Below, piece by piece: positions 18,901 through 27,282 of a stretch of 64,000 nucleotides of DNA (the first letter of the stretch is position 1; each line of letters begins with the position of its first letter). Both the position numbers and the translations under genes were made by a program. Source of the DNA: Irineochytrium annulatum (Eukaryota; Chytridiomycota; Chytridiomycetes; Chytridiales; Chytridiaceae); contig JADGJL010000006.1 of assembly GCA_027600665.1 (NCBI GenBank), positions 141,802-205,801 on the forward strand. The letters run 5' to 3'. The notes beneath the pieces were generated by a model. It made no database searches. It saw nothing but the letters and a program-made list of their open reading frames with translations, and had not been told where the DNA came from.

Positions 18901-20945
18901 TCATCCGGCTCCACAAACTGCGGAATAATGCCATAGAATCGATCCTGTGTCGTAAACGTATTGCCTTCACTTACTTTCATCATGCCGCGAATGGAAGGAT
19001 AAGCAAGCTCCGTTAACGGAGTAGTCGCCAGTTTCCATTGGTGCGGGAACAAGGCCATGAGTGTCTCGGAGGAAAAGCCTACCCGTTTCGTCTGGGTTAC
19101 CGAGTTGAAGGTAGTCGTTACCAGTGAAGTGCTCTCGTTATAATTGTAGTCCACTTGGGTATCGGTAACAAAGGCGTAGGCGTGCTGGTAATAATAAGGC
19201 AGCTCTGCCTCGGACGGCAGGGTAGCCAGTGAAAGATAGTTTTCGCTCTGGCCCAGCTTGATCTTGATCGTATTGCCAAGTTTCATAAATACGGTTCCTT
19301 CAGGTGCAAAGATCCCGTAATTTCTTTTAAAGGTCTGAGGCTTGGGAGCTCTATCCTGATTGGTTATTTCAACGCCGATATGATCGGCCGTCAGTGATTC
19401 TCCATCCTTCAGAACAATTTCACGGTTCTGATCATCGAAGAGACGTGTGATGTTGGGCGAACGAACAATAATGGTATCCGGGTTATCGAAGGTGTTGTAC
19501 AGGAAAGGGGAACCCTTCACAAACGTGGTGTTCATTTTGGCCGTTTCATCATCACTCATGATGATCGTTGCGGAATAATCTCCATATCCCGCCACCTTGG
19601 TATTGACCTCCGCCGGATTCATATTGCTGGTGGTCATGATCAGATCCGGTTCCCCGTCAGCGTCCATAGAACCGCCATCAGCCGAAACGTAACCAGCTCC
19701 GGGGTTCAGAAGTTGAAGTCCTTGTTTGGTATATCTGCTTTTGAGTGGGAGTGTGACCAGACTGTTGCCATCCCCCAGATCAGATACAAGAATAGACTGC
19801 CACCAGTCATTGGAAGGGAGAGGCGCCGTAATATCAGCCGTACGATTTTTCGGATTTTTCGGCTGCAGCATCGTGATGTCATTTACAGCGTAACTGCCGG
19901 AACCCATCTGTACGGATGACGGTTCAGGGATATTCGGAATGGTATGCACAGGTTTGGCATCACCTTCGATATACTCGTAGACATCAAATGCGTACAGGGA
20001 GTATCCGTTGGTTGTTCCTCTGCCAAGTCCGGCCAATTTCACATACCGTGCTTCGGCGTATACCGGAATTTCATCCCGTCCACCGTTGCTGTGCAATTCC
20101 CGGTACAATGTAGTCCATTGCTGTGCGTCATTGGATACTTGAATATCATATGCACGTCCGAAAGCGTTTTCCCATTGCAGGGATACGTTCCCGATTTCCC
20201 GGATCAGTCCAAGGTCTACAACAATCCATTCCTGATCCTTGTAGATGGAAGACCAGCGTGTATCTGGATTGCCATCCGTTACATTCCGAGCTTCGTAATT
20301 CTTTTTTTCCATTTTGGCTTTATCCTCGGCTGAACGGCTAGGCTCATCAATTTCTTCCGAAGACGCTGTAACCGGTTGTCCAAGTGCAAGGTTCATGGCT
20401 GCTGGTTTGGGAGGTGGATTTGCTCCGCCCGTCCCGTATACATTGAATTCGTATACAGAGATGCCATAGGCTTGCTGTGCTCTTTGATGGCTGAACAAGC
20501 GCACATATCGTGCCTCTGCTGTGACCTCAATTTCGTTCAGGCCGCCTTGCCCCTTTGTTGTGGAGTAAACAGACTGCCAATGGACTTCGTCGTTGGATAC
20601 TTCCAGATCAAAGCTGGAAGCATACGCATTTTCCCACTCGATGGAGATGCCCGAGATGGAGGCCACCGCGCCTAAGTCAACATAGATCCACTGCGGTTCT
20701 TGCTGCCATATGCTTTCCCAGCGGGTGTTTTTGTTGCCGTCAACCACATGGTCTGCCGTATTGCCGCCCAGAGATGAGGAACTGTACACCGGCCGGTTCA
20801 GGGATAACAGATGATGTTCCTCATCTGCGGCGTGCACTTTTGAGATTGGCCACAGCGGGATGCTGCTAATCAATAACAGAACAGATAACATCAAGTTGAT
20901 GTAGCTGTGGCGTGTGTTTCCTTTTTGACTCGTTCTTACCTTCAT
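15975..20945 (-). CDS. Secreted GH81 endo-beta-1,3-glucanase with six F5/8-type (discoidin/CBM32-like) modules
   Basis: A 1656-residue secreted enzyme. The signal peptide is ~1-38 (hydrophobic 'LMLSVLLLISSIPLW', cut near VHA-AD). Two discoidin-like modules span ~45-170 and ~185-330. The GH81 catalytic region runs ~343-1080, with the 'GLTDHHFTYGYYVF' motif (catalytic Asp) near 785 and 'GHSWAGG' then 'NNQEAAGEA' (two catalytic Glu) near 845-868. Four more discoidin-like modules start near 1100, 1247, 1383 and 1530, each with W-x-(I/V)-D-L-G and ending 'WWSI(S/A)EL'. The family cuts beta-1,3-glucans such as laminarin, curdlan and fungal wall glucan with inversion. ATG 20945 is chosen because AAGGAGA lies 6 nt upstream; the frame is open to 20984. 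It is the largest gene in the window and stands as a single transcript with its own terminator. Confidence 0.92.
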   Translation of the reverse strand: MKVRTSQKGNTRHSYINLMLSVLLLISSIPLWPISKVHAADEEHHLLSLNRPVYSSSSLGGNTADHVVDGNKNTRWESIWQQEPQWIYVDLGAVASISGISIEWENAYASSFDLEVSNDEVHWQSVYSTTKGQGGLNEIEVTAEARYVRLFSHQRAQQAYGISVYEFNVYGTGGANPPPKPAAMNLALGQPVTASSEEIDEPSRSAEDKAKMEKKNYEARNVTDGNPDTRWSSIYKDQEWIVVDLGLIREIGNVSLQWENAFGRAYDIQVSNDAQQWTTLYRELHSNGGRDEIPVYAEARYVKLAGLGRGTTNGYSLYAFDVYEYIEGDAKPVHTIPNIPEPSSVQMGSGSYAVNDITMLQPKNPKNRTADITAPLPSNDWWQSILVSDLGDGNSLVTLPLKSRYTKQGLQLLNPGAGYVSADGGSMDADGEPDLIMTTSNMNPAEVNTKVAGYGDYSATIIMSDDETAKMNTTFVKGSPFLYNTFDNPDTIIVRSPNITRLFDDQNREIVLKDGESLTADHIGVEITNQDRAPKPQTFKRNYGIFAPEGTVFMKLGNTIKIKLGQSENYLSLATLPSEAELPYYYQHAYAFVTDTQVDYNYNESTSLVTTTFNSVTQTKRVGFSSETLMALFPHQWKLATTPLTELAYPSIRGMMKVSEGNTFTTQDRFYGIIPQFVEPDDPTYSRAQLISYLDQLDADTAGNLMSEDPYWQGKKLHPLALGVLISDQIGDTVRRDHYLSLLRNILTDWYTYSPDEPLHSYYFYYSDEWGTIFPYGSGFGVNTGLTDHHFTYGYYVFASAVLATYDQAFLQDYGDMVDLLIRDYANPSRTDDQFPRLRNFDAYAGHSWAGGYADNRSGNNQEAAGEALFSWVGQYMWGEVTGNKAYRDTGIWGFVTEEKAAEQYWFNYDGDNWLEDYQHATVGHVYGSAYLYGTYFSNEAEHIYGIHWLPPAEWMTYYGRDPQNTKALYNGLIKDLGGQQERTWQHIIWPFQSIGDPQGALAKWNTSEMQQNEVFNAYWFMHSMASTGTRTMEIWADDPAATVYEKDGVYTAQIWNPSDTVKTVHFYNANGALGSATVYAKAQVKVNPLEHSVVKQPDASQGVVYLDRSQWTITASSSSEPVERMVDGDLTTRWSSGQIQQPGDWLHIDLGSEQSMDTVFMNSGNNGGDYAHGYEIYVSKDNENWAQPIAEGAGTSPSLSVELGMQTARYVKIVLTSSADSWWSISELKLARFGKLDATPDLPQPVSLPDRSSWIVTASSTQGADVTANMLDGSSNTLWTNGRKQIEGQWITIDLGQKSSFDAIELDPGHAKDDYPRQYRIYVSDDGEHWGTSIAGGEGTPGRMSITFPEQQARYVKVVQIGNSDQWWSISELFIHHNGTGKQKRLLPDGWSVTTSSGDDAAAILDGSDQTRWTSGQTQTGGEWIQIDLGASQPVNRIVLDSAHSREDFARGYEVFTSLDGEQWGEALASGEGSYPLLSIPFASHEARYIKVVQTGTDSHWWSVAELEVYTADQTPWISGEQDDLLPAELDRTSWTATASTSGDVVAMLDDDLNSRWTSSSGQHADQWVQIDLGSKQSFSRLTMDSGSSSNDYARSFQLFTSDDGEHWNGVTEVLGTEPVISHTFSKQTARYIKMVLTADTPEWWWSIAELKLYH

Positions 20946-21137
20946 ATGACTCTCCTTCTCCTTTGTTAGCCCTTTCCATCTCACCAGATAGAGCTTATCT
21001 TTTTCCCTTACTCGCTACCGTATGTATCATTCTGTTCTCCCGTGTTGCATTTGTGAGATGTGAATCCAATGCTCAACACGGGATATTCAGGTGCCCCAAT
21101 GTGTATATCGATCATTTGGTCTGGAATATAAAGGTTT

Positions 21138-21151
21138 TTTAATCGTTTTCG
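21138..21151. promoter_or_regulatory. Degenerate cre-like site upstream of GH81
   Basis: TTTAATCGTTTTCG matches the CcpA consensus TGWAANCGNTNWCA except at two conserved positions. It lies ~190 nt before the GH81 start. Weak. Confidence 0.3.
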
Positions 21152-21205
21152 TGGAAAAGGAGACATATGTCCTACATAATGTATGGGGAATGTGCAACTG
21201 TGAAA

Positions 21206-21568
21206 TCAAGACTCGGGCTGGTTGTTTTCCAATAATACAACGTCTTCGCCCCGCTGCTGTCTGAGAGCAATATTGTCCCTTCCCCAAGTACACATGACAT
21301 CCACGATGGTATTGGCGGTAACGCCATACTCTGTAAGTCCATATTCCACTTTGGGAGGCATCTGCTGGTAGACATGTCTGGTGACAAGGCCGTCCCGTTC
21401 CAGCTCGCGCAATTGTTGAATTAACACTTTTTGCGAAATGCCGGGGATGCTTCGCTCTAATTCGCCCGTTCTCTTTACCCCGGACATCAACAAACAGATG
21501 ATCAAGGCTTTCCACTTGCCGCCTATAATTTCGAGCGTTGCTTCAATGCCCAGATTGTATTGCTTCAT
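21206..21568 (-). CDS. HxlR-family transcriptional regulator
   Basis: A 120-residue winged-helix repressor/activator. Family marks are 'LEIIGGKWKALIICLLMSG' at the start, 'FxELxRSIPGISQKVLIQQL' in helix 3 (here TGELERSIPG-IS-KVL), and 'VEYGLTEYG' in the wing, exactly as in HxlR/YodB-type proteins. Many such regulators sense quinones, aldehydes or disulfide stress. This one has three cysteines (residues ~25, 93 and a late position) but not the N-terminal Cys6 of YodB. It is divergent from the NAD(P)H oxidoreductase gene at 21766, the likely target, with a candidate operator between. The start is ATG 21568 after GAGGTGA. Confidence 0.9.
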   Translation of the reverse strand: MKQYNLGIEATLEIIGGKWKALIICLLMSGVKRTGELERSIPGISQKVLIQQLRELERDGLVTRHVYQQMPPKVEYGLTEYGVTANTIVDVMCTWGRDNIALRQQRGEDVVLLENNQPES

Positions 21569-21658
21569 CCTGATTCACCTCAGTTTTTTACGTGTTTTAT
21601 AGGGTGTAACTATTTATTTTCTCACGGTTCTGACACGGAAGTCCATACACACTTTGAG

Positions 21659-21671
21659 GTAAGTACCTTAC
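21659..21671. promoter_or_regulatory. Candidate HxlR operator
   Basis: GTAAG-TAC-CTTAC is a perfect 5-3-5 inverted repeat midway between the divergent hxlR-type and oxidoreductase genes. Half-sites of this kind are common for HxlR regulators; binding here is inferred. Confidence 0.45.
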
Positions 21672-21765
21672 TTCATTGTGTGTATTTTCTTTTGACTGGA
21701 TGTGGCCGATAATGGTCCATATTCAAGTATAGAAACCAACACCCTGGAAGGGAAGAGAGGAACTT

Positions 21766-22305
21766 ATGATGAAAACACTTGTTATTCTGGCACATCCCGA
21801 TATGAAAAGTTCGAGAGTCAATCGTCGCTGGAAGGAGGAGTTGCTGCAGTATACAGATGATATTGCTCTTCACGAATTATATACGACCTACCCCGATTGG
21901 AAGATTGATGTAGCCCGAGAACAAGAGTTGCTGGAGACGCATGATCTTATTGTGTTGCAGTTCCCGTTCTATTGGTACAGTTACCCACCGCTGTTGAAAA
22001 AATGGTTTGATGATGTGTTCACCCATGGATGGGCGTACGGATCGAAAGGGAATCGATTGAAGGGAAAGCGAATGGGACTGGCGATCTCCATAGGGGATAA
22101 ACAGGAGAATTATGCGAAAGATGGTTCTATCGGTTACAGCGTTGAGGAACTTGTTGCACCTTTCATAGCAAGCATGAATCATGTAGGGGCTCAGGCGGTG
22201 CCACAATATGCAGTCTATGGTGCCTCATTCCAGGCTTCCGATGAAGAGATTAACCGAAGTGCTGAAGGATACATGCGTTATATAAAACAGCACCGGACTT
22301 TTTGA
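21766..22305 (+). CDS. NAD(P)H oxidoreductase, flavodoxin-like fold (YwrO/KefF/MdaB group)
   Basis: A 179-residue FMN/FAD-dependent quinone or nitro-compound reductase. It opens with the first strand 'TLVILAHPD', then has 'LIVLQFPFYWYSYPPLLKKW' with the W-Y-x-x-P isoalloxazine loop and 'DVFTHGWAYG', typical of the YwrO/KefF (NQO-like) flavodoxin-fold family. It reduces quinones by two electrons using NAD(P)H, avoiding semiquinones. Cytosolic; no signal. ATG 21766 follows AGAGAGGAA. It is divergent from the HxlR regulator with a shared operator region, the standard arrangement for electrophile-stress control. The natural substrate is not known. Confidence 0.88.
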   Translation: MMKTLVILAHPDMKSSRVNRRWKEELLQYTDDIALHELYTTYPDWKIDVAREQELLETHDLIVLQFPFYWYSYPPLLKKWFDDVFTHGWAYGSKGNRLKGKRMGLAISIGDKQENYAKDGSIGYSVEELVAPFIASMNHVGAQAVPQYAVYGASFQASDEEINRSAEGYMRYIKQHRTF

Positions 22306-22345
22306 ATTTAAAAGGTGAATATTCTCATAAGAAATGTATTGAAAA

Positions 22346-22380
22346 GAACCTGGCTCCACACATGATGGAGTTCCAGGTCC
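22346..22380 (-). terminator. Terminator of the GH43 operon
   Basis: On the minus strand ACCTGG...CTCC pairs with GGAG...CCAGGT and is followed by TTCTTTTC. It lies 27 nt beyond the stop of the gene at 22407. Confidence 0.6.
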
Positions 22381-22406
22381 TGATCGATAACTGAATAAAA
22401 TCACAT

Positions 22407-24470
22407 TTATTCTACGCGGAAATAATCGAAATCTGCATATCCTCCGGTAGACTTCGTTGCATAATTGAATAGTGCAAACCGGTATCCCATAAAGTGTGGC
22501 AGTGTGTAAGACATTTGAAGTGTATTGCCAAGGGATATCCAGTTGTTGCCATCCAGACTATAAGCAAAGTAGGCTTTGTCTGTCTGGTTCGTAAAATCAC
22601 AGATGACGCGGAGATAGATTCTGTTCTGGTTCAATGGTACCGTTGCTACTTCGGTCATGCTGCCGGAACTGGCATTGGCCATAACGATGGATTTGGTGCT
22701 GCCCGTCATCTTTACGCCGACAAAGCCGTATCTGGCCTGAAAAGCAGCGAGTCCAGCATAATCACCATCCTTCATGCCTGCTGTATCCAAAGCGGTAATG
22801 CCCGTGCTTTTTGGACCAAAGGTTCGTTGTGTTAGTGTGTTGCGGGCTTCCAACAGGTTTTTGCTGATTTTGCCTGCGGTTAGCCGCATGAAACCGGGTC
22901 GCTGGAGCAGAGACCAATTGGCAGCATCGGGGTTATGATTCCATTGCCAGTATGGTGCCAGACTGGATGTGCCGGTAGATGAATTGCTTGTCAGTGAGAC
23001 GTCATCTACATAAAATGCCATCAGATCATTGGTCGGGTCCGGATTCGAGTTATACGGTGTTTCCACAAAAATAAAGCTTTGGGACAGGTCTGCGTTCGAT
23101 GGAACAGTATACGTACCCTGAAGGGTGCCCCATTGTCCGCGGGTTAGCGTTGCACTGCCCATAATGCTAATTCCGGTATAACTTGCACCGTTCTGGATGC
23201 TAAGATTGAACGTTTTGGTTGCGGGACCAGCGGTGTATTTGATCTTAGCCGAAAAAGAGTACGTTTCCCCTGGTAACAGCTTACCTGTAACCATCTGTTT
23301 GGCACCGCCTGCTGTCTGCTGTCTGCCGCTGACGAGCAGGCTTTTGGTACCGCTAAACGCTTCGGCACTCGTTAAGCTGATGGTTGCTGTATTGTTGCTG
23401 GTCCACGGCTGAATGGTGCTGTCCTCAAAGCCGCCGTTCACTAACAGTTGCGTTACTGAGGGTGTACCTGATGTGGTTGCGTTGAACTCATCCGACCCGT
23501 AGATTTTGGCAGCAGGCTGACCTTCAACGGGCATATTCAAGTTAAGAGGAACCTTGCCGTTCACCCCAAACACAGGCCAGTTATCCGACCATGTCACCGG
23601 CACGAGATAGGGAATGCGTCCAATAGCCCCGCTATCTCTGAACAGCAAGCCGTACCATGCACCGGATGCGGTATCCACGATACCTCCTTGGGCAATGCCC
23701 GAGTCTCGTAGTACAACTTTACCTGTGTATGGCCCTGTCAATGTGTTTGCACGATAGGCAAGCTGAATGCGGCCATCACCCGAAGGCCAGGCAATCAGGA
23801 ATACATAGTACATGCCGTTGATCTTCTGAATATGTGCTCCTTCTGCCTTTACAATCATGTTAGAACCAGCTATACTGCTCGCGTTTGGAATCAGAACCTG
23901 ATTCAGCCCTCCGGCCTTGACGGCCTTCGCATCAGGTGTCAGCTCAATGATACTGATGTTATCACTGCCATGAACAAGAAAGGTTCGATTCCCGTCAAAC
24001 AAGAGGGAGGGGTCATGGTAATAACTGTTCAATGTGTAAGGTGTCCATGGGCCTGTTTCGATATTGCTGGTCTGATAAATATATGTCTTGCCCGTGGAAA
24101 GTGAGCCAAAAGCCACATAATATATCCCATTGTTGTACCGTAAGCTGCTGGCCCAGGAACCGCGCCCATACTCGTTTTGTCCGTTGTTCAGATTTTGTAT
24201 ATCCCCGTTGCCAAGCGTATCATACACATAGTTTACGATGCTCCAGTTGACCAGATCATAAGACTTCATCACAGGTACACCCGGATTCATATGCATCGTT
24301 GTGCTGGTCATATAGAAGGCATTGCCCACCCGGATGACATCACTGTCAGGAACATCCGCATAAATGACCGGATTGCTGAACGTTGATGCGGAAGCGGTAG
24401 GACTTGTCGTTGACAGCGATGCCACAAGTAACGGAAGAGAGAGCAGAAGCGTACAGATTTTTTTCCACAT
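22407..24470 (-). CDS. Secreted GH43 beta-xylosidase/arabinofuranosidase-like enzyme with inserted CBM4/9-like module
   Basis: A 687-residue secreted glycosidase. The signal peptide is ~1-29 ('ICTLLLSLPLLVASL', cut after SAS). The GH43 five-blade propeller spans ~30-330, with the base Asp in 'YADVPDSDVIRVG', the modulating Asp in 'YHDPSLLFDG' and the acid Glu in 'IVKAEGAHIQKING'. A jelly-roll module of CBM4/9 type sits at ~345-500 ('LLVNGGFEDSTIQPWTSNN'), followed by a GH43 C-terminal beta-sandwich (~510-687, 'LAPYWQWNHNPDAANWSL'). Such enzymes trim xylose or arabinose from xylan-derived chains; the exact specificity is open. ATG 24470 has GGGGAGGA upstream. It lies 34 nt after another GH43 gene, so the two are co-transcribed. 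Confidence 0.88.
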   Translation of the reverse strand: MWKKICTLLLSLPLLVASLSTTSPTASASTFSNPVIYADVPDSDVIRVGNAFYMTSTTMHMNPGVPVMKSYDLVNWSIVNYVYDTLGNGDIQNLNNGQNEYGRGSWASSLRYNNGIYYVAFGSLSTGKTYIYQTSNIETGPWTPYTLNSYYHDPSLLFDGNRTFLVHGSDNISIIELTPDAKAVKAGGLNQVLIPNASSIAGSNMIVKAEGAHIQKINGMYYVFLIAWPSGDGRIQLAYRANTLTGPYTGKVVLRDSGIAQGGIVDTASGAWYGLLFRDSGAIGRIPYLVPVTWSDNWPVFGVNGKVPLNLNMPVEGQPAAKIYGSDEFNATTSGTPSVTQLLVNGGFEDSTIQPWTSNNTATISLTSAEAFSGTKSLLVSGRQQTAGGAKQMVTGKLLPGETYSFSAKIKYTAGPATKTFNLSIQNGASYTGISIMGSATLTRGQWGTLQGTYTVPSNADLSQSFIFVETPYNSNPDPTNDLMAFYVDDVSLTSNSSTGTSSLAPYWQWNHNPDAANWSLLQRPGFMRLTAGKISKNLLEARNTLTQRTFGPKSTGITALDTAGMKDGDYAGLAAFQARYGFVGVKMTGSTKSIVMANASSGSMTEVATVPLNQNRIYLRVICDFTNQTDKAYFAYSLDGNNWISLGNTLQMSYTLPHFMGYRFALFNYATKSTGGYADFDYFRVE

Positions 24471-24504
24471 AACTTGTCCTCCCCAGTCTATCTTGACCTT
24501 TGTG

Positions 24505-26433
24505 TTATTGAGAGTGTTCAAGATAATCAATATAAGCATCCCACGTGCCATTATCCGTTGTTACGACCAGCTTGACTTCCTGATTGCCTGTAGCATGTGT
24601 GATGTTCGACAGGGTCTGTACGGTCGGTTGTGTACCGGTAAAGTAGAATGAACCCGCCGTTACACCCCCGATGACAAGATCCACACGGGCCGTCTCATTG
24701 TTGTTGGAAGCACCGCGGACAGAGAAATGATGGGTTGGGAAAGCATAATATTGATTGTATGCTGCATAATCATTGTTGGCGTAGAGTGCTACTCCATTAA
24801 AAGGGGAGCTGATCACACCGGCATATTGACCGCCAAGTGTCATGCTTTCCGTTTCGATGCGAGTAACGGACGGGTTAGGATTGGGGTTGGGGTTGCCACC
24901 CGAACCGGATGTAAACTGCCAGTAATCCAGTTTGAACAGGTTTCCATTACCTGAGCCTGTAAACACCAGATACAAACGATGTACGCCCGTAGCGTTGGTT
25001 ACATTGGTCTCCATCTCGCGCCACGTTTGCGCACCGCCGGTTGAGCTTACATTAAGTGTTCCAACCAGAGGACCTGTCGGACTGTCCAGTCGTACCTCGA
25101 TGTTGCCATTTCCGGTAGAAGCGACATTAGCCTTGAATTTGGAGGCTCCAGCTGATCCAAAATCCACATTGCCGACCGCGATCCAATCTCCATTATGAAT
25201 ATTAGTGACATTCTGATTGGCTACAGGTCCACCGCTCGCTTGACTCGGCTCGGTGTTAATGCCTGCTTGCCAGCCAATGGTTTCCGCTTCCACCCGGACA
25301 TACGGGTTGAGGTTGGTCGTTTGGGATACACCAGTCATGTTACCCTGCACTTCCTGGATGGTGCCATCCGCGTTGTGGGTCAGCTTGTTAATGTGGGTGG
25401 AACGGTACCCTTTGCCATCCCCGAGGAATGCCTTACTTACTGTTTGTGCATGGTATGCCACATACCATTCGTTATTGAACTGGAATACGGCATGGTGGTT
25501 ATTGCCGCCTACACCGAAGAACGTACCGGGATTTTTCAGAAAGTGGCCTTTATACGTAAAAGGGCCCATTGGGCTGTCGCTGACCATGTATCCGATCTCA
25601 CCTTTTGGATATGCAGCGGGATGTGTTCCCGCGAAGTTGATGCAGTAGGAGTAGTAATATTTGCCGTTATACTTATGAATACCGGAATCTTCGAACATAT
25701 AAGGAGAATCAATCGTAACGGCACTGCCCACCACGCTGATCATGTCGGCACCGAGACGAATGACCCGAGCTGTTTTGGGATTGGCAATGGAAGCAGCATT
25801 GGTATCGTTCGGAATACCCCCTCCAGCATACAGGTAAGCAGAGCCATCATCATCGACAAGTACAGCCGGATCAAAGAGCCAGGTTACACCTGACATACCT
25901 GGTGTTCCGTGCGTCAAGAGGGCACGTCCGATTGGGTCGGACCAAGGACCGATGGGGGAATCCGCTGTGAGTACCCCAATACCTCCGCCCGAGTTGGCAA
26001 AATACAGGAAAAATTTCTCTTTGCCAGCAATAGTTTTCTTCGCCATGGCAGGAGCCCAGGATTGGGTAGCCCATTTGGCAATACCTTGTCCATTATTGGC
26101 ATTATTCGCACCCGCTACAGGGATGGAACCATGGTCTGTCCAGTTCACCATGTCAGCTGAAGAGATGACGTTAATTTTCCCGATGGTGCTGTACTGGTTC
26201 TCTCTGACAGAACCGTCACTGTTGTACAGATATGCATCACCTGTCATGTAGACATAGACGCGATTGTTATGGACGAGCACATAAGGGTCAGCTCCAAGTT
26301 TGTGATCGATGAGAGGATTGGAATTTCCAGGAAGTTTGGCTACAGCTGCATTGGCTGCATGGCTTGATTCAACGGGTAGGGTGACAAAGATTAGCAGACA
26401 CGCCAACAATAAAACTAGCGGTTTACGGATCAT
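24505..26433 (-). CDS. Secreted GH43 arabinoxylan-active enzyme with CBM6 and CBM36-like modules (XynD type)
   Basis: A 642-residue secreted enzyme. The signal peptide is ~1-27 ('VLLLACLLIFVTLPV', cut near SHA-AN). The GH43 domain spans ~35-375, with catalytic Asp in 'HKLGADPYVLVH', Asp in 'WLFDPAVLVDDDG' and Glu in 'MFEDSGIHKYNG'. A CBM6 follows (~380-510, 'VRVEAETIGWQAGI' to 'FKLDYWQF'), then a G/N/P linker, then a module at ~525-642 ('RIETESMTLGGQYAG', 'GVALYANNDYAAY', 'GTWDAYIDYLE') that looks like the calcium-dependent xylan-binding CBM36 of Paenibacillus XynD. Expected role: arabinose release from arabinoxylan. GGAGG sits 8 nt before ATG 26433; the frame is open from 26448. First gene of a two-gene operon, under a consensus cre site. 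Confidence 0.9.
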   Translation of the reverse strand: MIRKPLVLLLACLLIFVTLPVESSHAANAAVAKLPGNSNPLIDHKLGADPYVLVHNNRVYVYMTGDAYLYNSDGSVRENQYSTIGKINVISSADMVNWTDHGSIPVAGANNANNGQGIAKWATQSWAPAMAKKTIAGKEKFFLYFANSGGGIGVLTADSPIGPWSDPIGRALLTHGTPGMSGVTWLFDPAVLVDDDGSAYLYAGGGIPNDTNAASIANPKTARVIRLGADMISVVGSAVTIDSPYMFEDSGIHKYNGKYYYSYCINFAGTHPAAYPKGEIGYMVSDSPMGPFTYKGHFLKNPGTFFGVGGNNHHAVFQFNNEWYVAYHAQTVSKAFLGDGKGYRSTHINKLTHNADGTIQEVQGNMTGVSQTTNLNPYVRVEAETIGWQAGINTEPSQASGGPVANQNVTNIHNGDWIAVGNVDFGSAGASKFKANVASTGNGNIEVRLDSPTGPLVGTLNVSSTGGAQTWREMETNVTNATGVHRLYLVFTGSGNGNLFKLDYWQFTSGSGGNPNPNPNPSVTRIETESMTLGGQYAGVISSPFNGVALYANNDYAAYNQYYAFPTHHFSVRGASNNNETARVDLVIGGVTAGSFYFTGTQPTVQTLSNITHATGNQEVKLVVTTDNGTWDAYIDYLEHSQ

Positions 26434-26699
26434 ACATTTCGCCTCCATGAGATTGGATTAGTGGTGATCGAAAGTTAGAATAGCAGAGATGATGAAATGC
26501 TGAAAAAATGAAGAGATGTCCCTCATGTCACCCCCTTTTTGAATAGTTGTTAGGTTATGTCATGCTGTTATATATGGTTTAAGCCAAGCGACCTGTACAC
26601 CGTGTGCGTGGTCACGGGGATAAGGGAATGGCTATAACCCAAAGTAAGCCTGCATCTGTGTGTGGGATTAGAAGTGCTATAATCTGTCAGGTTTCTTTT

Positions 26700-26713
26700 T
26701 GTAATCGCTTTCA
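26700..26713 (-). promoter_or_regulatory. cre site (CcpA operator), full consensus
   Basis: TGTAATCGCTTTCA (TGAAAGCGATTACA on the minus strand) fits TGWAANCGNTNWCA at every fixed position. It lies 266 nt upstream of the GH43 operon start. A weak minus-strand -10 (TATAGC, in GATTATAGC) sits ~22 nt downstream, so the site would overlap the promoter -35 region. Glucose repression of the operon is expected. Confidence 0.8.
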
Positions 26714-26834
26714 ATAAAATGGGTTAGAACTGGAATTTGGCGAAAAAAGAGATTTGACCACATTTAAATGTAATTATTTTTCATATTTTCTTTTAAATGT
26801 TTATTATCTTGACGATATCATATCACAATTTTAA

Positions 26835-26942
26835 GATAATACAATCTTTTTCTATGTTGAAGTAGAGGATGAAGAAGAACATTACTCTCTCGCTAGAATT
26901 AAAACGGATGGATCAGCTTTAAATGAGTTCATAATCTCATGA
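26835..26942 (+). pseudogene. Decayed 3' end of a beta-propeller-like (DUF5050-type) gene
   Basis: A frame without start codon, closed upstream by TAA (26832-26834), encodes 35 residues before a stop. They include 'FFYVEVEDEEEHYSLARIKT' and then DGSALNEF. The 'YSLxRIKTDGS' pattern is that of DUF5050-like repeat proteins of Firmicutes. It lies before a terminator in the right orientation, so this looks like the tail of a gene whose front has been lost. Family resemblance is by eye. Confidence 0.45.
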
Positions 26943-26975
26943 AATAAACACAGATTATATAGACACGTCTTAAGC

Positions 26976-27020
26976 AGCGGCCGTTTCCCTGTCAATGAAT
27001 GGGGAGTCGGTCGTTTTTTT
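26976..27020 (+). terminator. Rho-independent terminator behind the decayed gene end
   Basis: GCGGCCG and TTTCCC pair with GGGGA and CGGTCG (one G-U pair), followed by TTTTTTT (27014-27020). Confidence 0.6.
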
Positions 27021-27282
27021 GCTGGAATCGAGTTGGGTTATCAGACCAAAGACTCGCCCACTTGTTGCTCGACTTTTACGAGTATCAATCGTTTGCTGTT
27101 GTGCCTGTTCATTCATTGCATAGAATCACGGGTTGTACAGGGTTGTTGTTTATTGACAATGGTGAACTTGCCCCCTGTGTTTTGTCCACACCGTTGGTTT
27201 TGTTCTTGAATATTACTATCAAGTGAGCTTATGCCAAAACCTGCTAGAGTATGAGGTTCATAAAAAGGTGGGATGGGGAAAA

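Noticed and set aside
21138..21151. Firm cre site for the GH81 gene
   Set aside because: Two conserved positions fail, so it is kept only as a weak candidate.
26999..27226. 75-residue open frame before the head-domain gene
   Set aside because: It begins inside a terminator and has no ribosome site.
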